Source: Mallotus nudiflorus (Eukaryota > Streptophyta > Magnoliopsida > Malpighiales > Euphorbiaceae). Taken from it: DNA of 64,000 nt. The DNA lies in NCBI GenBank assembly GCA_947683625.1, contig CANTUR010002246.1, forward strand, positions 1-64,000. The letters are read 5' to 3'. The notes under the pieces are model-generated. The model was not told where the DNA came from and did no database searches. It saw only the letters and a program-made list of their open reading frames with translations. A program made the position numbers and the translations under genes. Of the stretch, positions 24,489-31,973 are shown piece after piece. The number at the start of each line of letters is the position of its first letter. The stretch's first letter is position 1.

Positions 24489-25406
24489 GTGAGTGTGATT
24501 CTAGCTTTGGTTTGAGCTAAAATGGTCTAGAATTGCTTAGTTTTCGATTTGTCAATTTCGGCCTATTAGGGTTTTTGATTTTTTTTAGCTTCGAATTGGA
24601 TGATTCATGGAAACTTACTTCACAAATGTTGTTCCTAGTAGCTTAATCTACATGTATGAATTTTTGTAGAATTTTTGGAGATTGTTTGGATTTTTGGGTA
24701 TTTTTGAATATTTTAATATTATTTTCTAATTTTCGGAAATTAATTATTTAAATTATGAAATTGGAGTTTATGGTTGAATTAGGTGTTGAAATGAATTATA
24801 GGAATTTATTTGGAATTTTTATGAATTTCTAAGTATTTATTTTGAATTATTGAAGTTTATGGAATTTTGAGAAAATTAGGTTAATTGTGTTTTAAATTGA
24901 ATTTAATTGGTTAATTGATTTTAAATATTGATATTATTGATAAATATGTTGAGAAAATTAATTTTGGATAATTGTATGATTTTTGGTGAATTTTTGAAGT
25001 AATTTAAGTATATTTATATATATAGGGGTATTTTGGTAATTTTACCCTAAATTTGTCTAAAAATGTAATTTAATTGGTTTTAATATTTATTTAAGGTATA
25101 AAAATGATTTCTACAGAATATTTGGTATTTTTAACTAATTAAAACTATTTTTCGTGAATTATTTTCAATTATATATATAATATACGGTTTTTCTAATAAA
25201 ATGAGTTTTAATCGGTTTTTATAGTGTTTCAAGGTCAATTATGTAATTTTTACCTATAAAATGTATTTCTGTGATTTAAGGATATTTTTGGTATATCTGG
25301 AATCATTCTGTGTTTGTGGACCCCGGTCGGTGGACTGTAGTTTGGAGTCCGACCGTGGGATTTTGATTGTGTTGAGCCTATTTTTTCGAAGTGTATTTCT
25401 TTGCAG
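24489..25406 (+). other. Intron-like segment 1 in LTR (donor GTGAGTGTG, acceptor TTTGCAG)
   Basis: A GC-rich island ends CTCCG/GTGAGTGTG. After 0.9 kb of AT-rich DNA comes a pyrimidine-rich TTTCTTTGCAG/GG acceptor, at which the sequence becomes GC-richer again. In the diverged minus-strand LTR the same points read TTTG/GTAAGG (57,958) and TTTTCTTGTAG/GA (56,927), so splice consensus is kept although the bases differ. Splicing is an inference. Confidence 0.5.
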
Positions 25407-25412
25407 GGTCGG

Positions 25413-25432
25413 CTCTACTCTTTTGAGTAGAG
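25413..25432 (+). other. Conserved hairpin CTCTACTC-TTTT-GAGTAGAG
   Basis: A perfect 8-bp stem with a TTTT loop lies 7 bases after the acceptor-like site. In the 47,304-47,321 copy the arms are CTCTACT/AGTAGAG. In the minus-strand LTR (56,903-56,920) they are CTCTACTT/AAGTAGAG, a C-G to T-A compensated pair. Confidence 0.7.
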
Positions 25433-25440
25433 AGATGTCC

Positions 25441-25489
25441 GTTTTACAGGGGAGGTTCTGCCGGATTTTCGGTAGAATTCTCGTAAAAC
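25441..25489 (+). other. Second conserved hairpin (GTTTTAC...GTAAAAC)
   Basis: GTTTTAC at 25,441-25,447 pairs with GTAAAAC at 25,483-25,489, and GTTCTGCCG can pair with CGGTAGAAT inside. In the diverged LTR at 47,330-47,380 the arms become CATTTTA/TAAAATG, keeping the pairing with changed bases. The solo LTR at 16,777 is intermediate, with one mismatch. Confidence 0.6.
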
Positions 25490-25660
25490 GTGATATCCAG
25501 TCGAACCCTAATTTTCGATTCTGTGTTTAATACTCTAGATTGAATTCTAGGATTTCTATTAGGGTTACTCTGATATCGGTTATTTATTTCTTGTTTAGTT
25601 GCGCCGAGACCGAGGGCTAGTGGACCAGGCCCGTCGGACCTGTCTCGTAGAGCGCATTAG

Positions 25661-26566
25661 GTGAGTTACTATACTATATATATATGCTTAGGATGCATGA
25701 TTTAGAAATGCATGTTTTATGTTGATTAAATATGCATAAATAATTTGATTATTTCTTAAGTTTATATTAAGTATATTTTCGGTTTATTTTTGGTATATAC
25801 TAAATTATATGCATATTTTGTGAATAAAATATATTTAAAATGTTTTTAAATACATTTCCAGCTTAATTTATAATTTGATTGAATGTATTTGATATATATA
25901 TACTCGAAATATACCTGGTTTACTTTTGGTATATTTTCGGTATATATATGGATTATATTGTTATTTCATTTACATTCATGCATCATATATTTTTATGAAT
26001 GAATGTTTTATATTATTAATGATGAAGGATATCAATAGAACGTGCTACCTAGTGGGCAACACTAGGACCGAGTACGTACCGGTGCGCCTATAGCTTTAGG
26101 CTATATTACTAACTATTTGTGGATATTGATTTGATATGATTATTTGATATGTGAGATGTGGTTTGGGTGTGATTACTGGAGCTCGGTTGACCAAGTGTCT
26201 CGGGGCCAATCACACTGGCAGTTAGACTGCTGGATCTCGGTTGACTTAGTGTCTCGGGGCCAGTCTACTGTCCAAATGGATTAAGTGGATATATTTTGGA
26301 TTAAGTGAGCCTGTGTGGCTTGAGTGTTGTTTAACACTATTTTCTGAGGTTGCGATATTCTAGGGTTCTATGTGATCCTTCATAAATTGGGATTTTTCAG
26401 TAAAATATAAAAAAAAATGATTTTTCTGCATCTGTATGAATTTGCCTGTATATATACATATTATATATATACTGTTGACTGTATGCATTATCACTTAGTG
26501 TGTATGTATATATATTATAGTAATTCACTCAGTGAGGTCTGACTCCCCTCCGTTGACTATTTTTCA
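25661..26566 (+). other. Intron-like segment 2 in LTR (donor GTGAGTTA, acceptor TTTTTCAG)
   Basis: The GC-rich AGACCGAGGGC block ends at CATTAG/GTGAGTTACT, and 0.9 kb later TTGACTATTTTTCAG/GAG ends the AT-rich part. Other copies have GTAAGTTA (18,333) or GTGAGTTA (56,685, minus). Acceptors in diverged copies are TTTTTTTAG (46,191) and TTTTTTATAG (48,493). A weaker third pair is TAT/GTAAAT (26,638) with TTTTATTTTTAG (26,893). Confidence 0.45.
26167..26267 (+). other. Tandem double hairpin in LTR
   Basis: Two diverged copies of a roughly 55-bp unit with the loop sequence CTCGGTTGAC(C/T)NAGTGTCTCGGGGC. Unit 1 is closed by GTGTGATT/AATCACAC (26,167-26,174 with 26,208-26,215) and unit 2 by TAGACTG/CAGTCTA (26,223-26,229 with 26,261-26,267). 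In diverged LTRs the closing stems differ but still pair. The motif is present in every LTR long enough to contain it. Confidence 0.75.
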
Positions 26567-26590
26567 GGAGAGTCAACTTCCTCAGACCTC
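26534..26590 (+). other. Long hairpin GAGGTCTGA...TCAGACCTC around an acceptor-like site
   Basis: A 9-bp outer stem (26,534-26,542 with 26,582-26,590) and an inner TTGACT/AGTCAA stem enclose an apical loop containing TTTTTCAGGAG. The outer stem is perfect or nearly so in all Tekay-family LTRs here, including the minus-strand copy (about 55,784-55,842) and the two diverged fragments. Confidence 0.7.
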
Positions 26591-26973
26591 AGTAGCAGGT
26601 CGATACGCCGGATTTCTTCCGCCCCCGGCTTCTTTATGTAAATTGTCTACTTGAGTCTCATTTATTTTATCTAGACACTGCAGTAGTTGTGAATTAGAGT
26701 ATGGGATTTTATGTACTTTATTTTAAAGAGATGTATTATATTGAAACTGGATTTGTATTAAAGATTATATACATATATGTGATGAGATGAGTTTTGAATT
26801 AAATCCAGTTGATATGGATGATATTATGATTTTTATTTTCCGCTGCATATTATATGGTTATTGTTATTATGGCATGCTTTATTTTATTTTTAGGCTTGCT
26901 ACGGGTTCCGGATTCGAAAGAATTCCCATTCCCTAGCGCCGGTCATGGCCCCTGTTTTGGGTCGTGACAAAGT

Positions 26974-26985
26974 TGGTATCAGAGC
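26974..26985 (+). other. Primer-binding site, initiator tRNA-Met
   Basis: TGGTATCAGAGC lies four bases after the end of the 5' LTR. It is the standard complement of the 3' end of plant initiator tRNA-Met, used by most Tekay-type and copia elements. Confidence 0.95.
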
Positions 26986-27166
26986 GGAGTTCTGTGTCAG
27001 GGCTTAGTTATATGAGTTGTGGCCCTATTTTTAAAGTTGTGTTTTCTGTTGGACTACTGCAGTGTATTAGGTTCGAGTATGTCTTGATAAGTATTCTTTG
27101 CTGTAGTTTTCAGCGTTATTCCTCCGTTGTCTGTTTTGTCTGAATCTTTCCGTTTGTCTTTTCAGA

Positions 27167-30100
27167 ATGAGGAGGCGAGCGCGTGTCGCTCCACCGGTCG
27201 TTGAGGCCGAGGATGATGAGTCTTTTCAGGATGAGGTTTTACCTCCTGAGCAGCCAGTTAGACGTAGAGGTCGTGGCAGAGGTAGACCTCGAGGAGCGGC
27301 AGGTCGCCGTAGGCAGAGAGAGTTACAGGACGAGGAGCCTGTAGAGCCTGAGTTTGATGTTCCTGTTCCTCCAGTTGTTCAGCCTGTTCAGCCTGCCTAT
27401 CAGCAAGGTATGTTTGACCCTGAGGCAGCTTTGTTCTATGCCAGAGTTGGCACGATTGCTTTTGATGGTACTTCTGATCCTTTAGACTTTCTACATGCGA
27501 TTGAGACTAGGACTCGGACTGCTCATACCGAGTACCAGCGGATCATGATCGTTGAGTTGTCTGTTGAGGGACCAGCCTTAGATTGGTTCATTCAGATGAT
27601 CCAGCCCTACATGATGACGATGACATGGGCTCAGTTTCGAGAGCGATTTATGAGGAGATTTTGTCCAGAGCCTCTTCGTTTGAGCTATCGTCTCCGTCTG
27701 ACCAGTATTTCTCGTGGAGATCGATCTGTAGAGGAGTATACCCGAGAGTTTCTTCATTTGGGTAGATATGCTGAGGATCTGATGCGAGATCAGTATTTCA
27801 CGGTTACTACATATGTTACTGGTTTGGGTTCAGCTTTTGCTGGTATGCCCACAGCAGGTCTTACTCTGGAGTCTGTGATTGAGCTAGCTAAGGAGATTGA
27901 GCTGAGATTAGTTAGGCAGGGAGCGATGCCTGATTATTACCAGTTGGGAGTTCAGTCGAGTGGATCGCAGGCTACTCCATATTCGAGTTTTCATGTTGGA
28001 TCGAGTAGTCAGCAGCGAGGTTCGACTCAGCAGAGTCAGAGACAGCAGCAGCGAGTGCATCGGAGCAGTAGACATGGCCGTGGAGGTCAGCGTAGATCGT
28101 TCAGATTTGGGTCAGGTGCTTCGAGCAGCAACAGTGGTTGTAGTTCTGGATCAGCGACCAGTGTTTGTCAGACTTGTGGTAGAGTCCATCAGGGACCGTG
28201 TTATCTGACACCGCTGACGTGCTTTAGATGCGGGCAGACAGGACATTTTGCCAGATCGTGTCCTTATTTCCGGTATCAGCAGCAGCAGATTCCGCGATTC
28301 CCACAGCAGTCGATTGCTAGTGCAGCACCCGTGCCGTTTCAGTTACCACCAGCCCAGCATCAGAGTTCCACTCAGTTTATTCCACAGCAGAGTCGTGGTA
28401 GAGGTACTAGAGGAGGTGCCAGAGGTATTGGCCAGGCTTCTACCAGTCAGCAGGGAGGTCGAGGTCAGACCAGAGTTTTCCATCTGACTCAGCAGGATGC
28501 TCAGGCATCTAATGCAGTCGTGGCAGGTATTCTTTCTGTTTGTTACCTGGATGCATGGGTTTTGTTTGATCCGGGTGCCACGCATTCGTTTGTTTCTCCT
28601 ATTTTTGCTTCTAAATCTTGTTGGCAAGCTTCGAGGATGGCTTTTCCTTTGTCTGTTGCCACTCCTCTGAGCGATTCCTTGGACGCCGATATTGTTCTTT
28701 CTGGTTGTCCAGTTCTCGTGGGAGATAGAGAATTACCCGCTGATTTGATATTGTTGGATGTGATGGAGTTCGATGTTATTTTGGGAATGGATTGGCTATC
28801 TCAGCACTTTGCCGTGGTAGATTGCAGGAATAAGGAGGTGATTTTCAGAATTCCTGATGAAGTAGAATTTAAGTTTGTTGGTGATAGGAGTTCAGCACCT
28901 CAGAATCTTATTTCTGCTATTACAGCTAGGAAGTTGTTGAAGAAAGGTTGTCAGGGGTTTTTGGCATTGGTCAGGGATACGTCAGTGGAGAAGTTGTCAC
29001 TCACAGATGTTCCGGTTGCTTGTGAGTTTCCTGATGTTTTTCCCGAGGAGTTGCCAGGTTTACCACCTCATAGAGAGATTGAGTTCTGTATAGATGTGGT
29101 ACCAGGTACTACTCCTATATCTATGCCACCCCATCGTATGGCTCCTGCAGAGTTGAGAGAGTTGAAGGAGCAGTTGCAAGAGTTATTGGATAAAGGTTTC
29201 ATCAGACCTAGTGTTTCTCCTTGGGGTGCACCAGTCCTGTTTGTGAAGAAGAAGGATGGTACCCTGAGACTGTGCATTGACTACAGAGAGTTGAACAAGG
29301 TGACAGTGAAGAACAAGTATCCTCTCCCGAGGATAGATGATTTATTTGATCAGTTACAGGGTGCACAGTTCTTTTCTAAGGTTGACTTGAGGTCGGGTTA
29401 TCATCAGTTGCGGATTAGTGAATCCGATATTCCTAAGACAGCATTCCGCACTCGTTATGGTCATTATGAGTTTCTGGTGATGTCTTTTGGTTTGACTAAT
29501 GCACCAGCAGCTTTTATGGACCTGATGAACAGAGTATTCCGACCGTATGTGGATCAGTTTGTGGTAGTCTTCATTGATGATATACTGGTTTATTCGAAGA
29601 GTATGGAAGAGCATGTATATCATTTGAGGATTTTACTACAGACACTGAGAGATCATCAGCTTTATGCTAAATTTTTGAAGTGTGATTTCTGGATGGAGAG
29701 TGTTTCTTTTCTTGGACACGTAGTGTCTAAAGAAGGTATTCAGGTTGATCCACAGAAGGTTGAGGCAGTATCTGAGTGGCCTAAACCTACTTCAGTTACC
29801 GAGATTCGAAGTTTTCTGGGTTTAGCCGGGTATTATAGGCGGTTTGTGCAGGATTTTTCCAGGATAGCAGCCCCTATGACTCGCTTGACTCAGAAGAATG
29901 TTAGATTCGAGTGGTCAGAAGCTTGTGAGAATAGTTTTCAGTTGTTGAAGGAGAAGTTGACCACAGCGCCAGTATTAGCTTTGCCTAATAGTGTGGATAA
30001 GTTCACACTTTACTGTGATGCCTCTAGAATTGGTCTTGGTTGTGTGTTGATGCAGAATGGAAGGGTGATAGCCTATGCTTCGAGGCAGTTGAAGAAGCAT

Positions 30101-30475
30101 GAGCAGAACTATCCTACACATGATCTAGGGATGGCTGCAGTGATCTTTGCTTTGAAGATTTGGAGACATTATTTGTACGGGGTGACTTGTGAGATATTTA
30201 CTGATCACAAGAGCCTTAAGTACATTTTCCAGCAGCGAGATTTGAATTTAAGGCAGAGAAGATGGTTGGAATTGTTGAAGGATTATGATTGCGAGATTCT
30301 TTACCATCCGAGTAAAGCTAATGTTGTAGCAGATGCCTTGAGTAGGAAGTCCTCAGGTAGTCTTGCTCACATCGGTGTTGAGAGGAGACCATTGATCCAG
30401 GAGTTGCATTTGTTGGTGGATCAAGGTCTGATGATGAAGATTAGTAGATCAGGTGGATTGTTAGCTCAGTTTTAA
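27167..30475 (+). CDS. gag-pol: Gag-protease-RT-RNase H polyprotein of Tekay element (1,102 aa)
   Basis: This single frame starts about 200 bases after the LTR. An Arg-rich, acidic N-terminal segment (1-75) is followed by a retrotransposon Gag domain (about 80-245), a Gln/Ser-rich linker, and a zinc knuckle CFRCGQTGHFARSC (residues 352-365) that binds the packaged RNA. The aspartic protease has its active site at FDPGATHSF (Asp468). RT follows with YRELNKV (706) and catalytic FIDDILVY (Asp804, Asp805), then RNase H with YCDAS (Asp951). The frame ends at 30,473-30,475 because one extra T in CAGTTTTAAAG, relative to the copies at 1,750 and 6,220, shifts it. The original polyprotein continued into integrase. 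So gag, PR, RT and RH look intact, but the protein as written lacks integrase. DPG in place of DSG at the protease is common in plant elements of this type and is not necessarily inactivating. Confidence 0.93.
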   Translation: MRRRARVAPPVVEAEDDESFQDEVLPPEQPVRRRGRGRGRPRGAAGRRRQRELQDEEPVEPEFDVPVPPVVQPVQPAYQQGMFDPEAALFYARVGTIAFDGTSDPLDFLHAIETRTRTAHTEYQRIMIVELSVEGPALDWFIQMIQPYMMTMTWAQFRERFMRRFCPEPLRLSYRLRLTSISRGDRSVEEYTREFLHLGRYAEDLMRDQYFTVTTYVTGLGSAFAGMPTAGLTLESVIELAKEIELRLVRQGAMPDYYQLGVQSSGSQATPYSSFHVGSSSQQRGSTQQSQRQQQRVHRSSRHGRGGQRRSFRFGSGASSSNSGCSSGSATSVCQTCGRVHQGPCYLTPLTCFRCGQTGHFARSCPYFRYQQQQIPRFPQQSIASAAPVPFQLPPAQHQSSTQFIPQQSRGRGTRGGARGIGQASTSQQGGRGQTRVFHLTQQDAQASNAVVAGILSVCYLDAWVLFDPGATHSFVSPIFASKSCWQASRMAFPLSVATPLSDSLDADIVLSGCPVLVGDRELPADLILLDVMEFDVILGMDWLSQHFAVVDCRNKEVIFRIPDEVEFKFVGDRSSAPQNLISAITARKLLKKGCQGFLALVRDTSVEKLSLTDVPVACEFPDVFPEELPGLPPHREIEFCIDVVPGTTPISMPPHRMAPAELRELKEQLQELLDKGFIRPSVSPWGAPVLFVKKKDGTLRLCIDYRELNKVTVKNKYPLPRIDDLFDQLQGAQFFSKVDLRSGYHQLRISESDIPKTAFRTRYGHYEFLVMSFGLTNAPAAFMDLMNRVFRPYVDQFVVVFIDDILVYSKSMEEHVYHLRILLQTLRDHQLYAKFLKCDFWMESVSFLGHVVSKEGIQVDPQKVEAVSEWPKPTSVTEIRSFLGLAGYYRRFVQDFSRIAAPMTRLTQKNVRFEWSEACENSFQLLKEKLTTAPVLALPNSVDKFTLYCDASRIGLGCVLMQNGRVIAYASRQLKKHEQNYPTHDLGMAAVIFALKIWRHYLYGVTCEIFTDHKSLKYIFQQRDLNLRQRRWLELLKDYDCEILYHPSKANVVADALSRKSSGSLAHIGVERRPLIQELHLLVDQGLMMKISRSGGLLAQF

Positions 30476-30476
30476 A

Positions 30477-31925
30477 GTGCGATCTGTGCTAAGGGATAGG
30501 ATTAAAGCAGCTCAGAGTCGAGATCCTATTCTGGAAGAGCTTGCAGAGAATGTCAGAGTAGGGAAGTTCACTGATTTCACACTCGATGATGATGGTGTGT
30601 TGTGGATCAGTGGTAGATTGTGTGTTCCTGATGTGGATGATTTGAGAGAAGAGATTTTAGAGGAAGCACATTCTACAGCTTACAGCGTACATCCATGTGT
30701 TACTAAGATGTACCACAGTATCAGAGATTTATACTGGTGGGATGGATTGAAGAAGGATGTCGCTGATTATGTTGCTAAGTGCTTGACGTGTCAGCAAGTG
30801 AAAGCCGACATCAGAAGCCTTCTGGGAAGCTTCAGCCTCTCCTATTCCCGAGTGGAAGTGGGAAAGGATAGCTATGGATTTTGTGGTCGGTTTACCTTGT
30901 TCAAAGGATGGATACGATTCCATCTGGGTGATGCTTAGACAGGTTGACGAAGTCTGCACATTTCTTGGCCTGTGAAAGCCACATATTCAGTTGCTAGATT
31001 GGCGAAGTTGTATGTGAAGCATATGTGTGGCCTTCATGGAGTACCTGTGTCCATTGTGTCAGATAGAGGTTCGGTGTTTACTTCTCGTTTTTGGCAGAAG
31101 TTGCAGGAAGCGATGGGCACTAGGTTGGATTTCAGTACTACTTTTCATCCTCAGACAGATGGTCAGTCTGAGAGGACGATCCAGACACTGGAAGATATGT
31201 TGAGGATGTGGTGTCTTGGATTTGGGAGTAGTTGGGATGATCATTTATCGCTTGTTGAGTTTGCATATAATAACAGCTACCATAGCAGTATTGGCATGGC
31301 ACCATACGAGGCGTTGTATGGAAAGGAAGTGTAGATCCCCGTTGTGTTGGGATGAGATTGGTGAGAGAGCTTTGACTGGACCAGAGATGGTTCAGGATGC
31401 TGCAGAGAAAGTCGTCGTGATCAAGCGCAGATTAGAGACCGCAGGTTAGCAGACAAAAGAGTTATGCGGATCCTAGGCGCAGAGATGTGGAGTTTCAGGT
31501 TGGAGATTTCGTTTTTCTGAAAGTATCTCCGATGAAGGGTGTGATGAGATTTGGCAGGAAGGGTAAGTTAGCCACCGAGATACATTGGACCGTTTGAGAT
31601 TCTGGAGAGAGTTGGCACTGTTGCATATCGGTTGGATTTGCCTCCGAGTATGTCACAAGTGCATCCAGTATTTCATATCTCGATGTTGAGGAAGTATATC
31701 TCAGACCCTTTCACACGTGTTACAGCCTGACAGTGTAGAAGTAAGTGAAGATTTGACGTTTGTGGAAGAACCTGTGGCGGATCGGTAGATTATCAAATTC
31801 GACAGTTGCGATCGAAGCAGATTCCGAGTGGTCAAGGTTCTATGGCATAGCGACAGAGTTGAAGAGCATACGTGGGAGACTGAAGCCGAGATGCGAGCTT
31901 CTTACCCGTATCTCTTTCCTTCTTG
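30477..31925 (+). pseudogene. Integrase and chromodomain of the Tekay element, frameshifted
   Basis: This continues the polyprotein after the 30,473 frameshift. The integrase zinc-binding region has its His residues near 30,690-30,720 and KCLTC near 30,778. The core aspartates lie in the AMDF block (about 30,875) and IVSDRGSVF (about 31,060), and the glutamate in DGQSERT (about 31,170). A chromodomain-like end (about 31,750-31,925), read from the other copies as VLWRSDRVEEHTWE, probably guides insertion to heterochromatin in chromoviruses. At least a dozen single-base indels occur between 30,800 and 31,850 relative to the copy at 6,345-7,667, against none in the preceding 3.3 kb, so the integrase cannot be made as written. 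Confidence 0.9.
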
Positions 31926-31960
31926 ATCTTGTTTTCTGGAATTCGGGGACGAATTCCTAT

Positions 31961-31973
31961 AAGGGGGGAAGAC
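31961..31973 (+). other. Polypurine tract of the intact element
   Basis: AAGGGGGGAAGAC directly abuts the TG of the 3' LTR. Confidence 0.95.

Larger units (their letters stand above)
23723..26969 (+). mobile_element. 5' LTR of the intact Tekay element
   Basis: Length 3,247 bp, TGTAATATCCCG to GGGTCGTGACA. Block order: AT-rich 5' segment; GC-rich island 24,235-24,490; donor-like GTGAGTGTG (24,489); AT-rich stretch; acceptor-like TTTCTTTGCAG (ends 25,406); GC-richer block with two hairpins to 25,660; donor-like GTGAGTTACT (25,661); AT-rich stretch; double hairpin (26,167-26,267); acceptor-like TATTTTTCAG (ends 26,566) inside a long hairpin; final acceptor-like TTTTATTTTTAG (ends 26,893). The LTR is unusually long and has this alternating exon-like and intron-like texture in all copies. 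Confidence 0.96.

Noticed and set aside
25261..25530. 89-codon open frame repeated at 33,514 in both LTRs of the intact element
   Set aside because: The two copies are the same sequence because they are the two LTRs of one element. In other LTRs (11,236 and 16,698, for example) the frame is broken or shifted, and it runs across the acceptor-like site, so there is no sign of protein constraint.
26974..26985. TGGTATCAGAGC as part of a tRNA gene
   Set aside because: It is the complement of a tRNA 3' end placed right after an LTR, that is, a primer-binding site. No cloverleaf surrounds it. No tRNA or rRNA gene was seen elsewhere in the window.
28568..28576. DPG in place of DSG in the Tekay protease as an inactivating mutation
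   Set aside because: DPG at this site is, to my knowledge, common among plant Ty3/gypsy proteins of this kind, so it is weak evidence of inactivation.
27167..30475. Reading the 1,102-aa frame as a complete polyprotein
   Set aside because: The other two copies continue in frame into integrase at this point. The stop results from one extra T, so the product is truncated as written.
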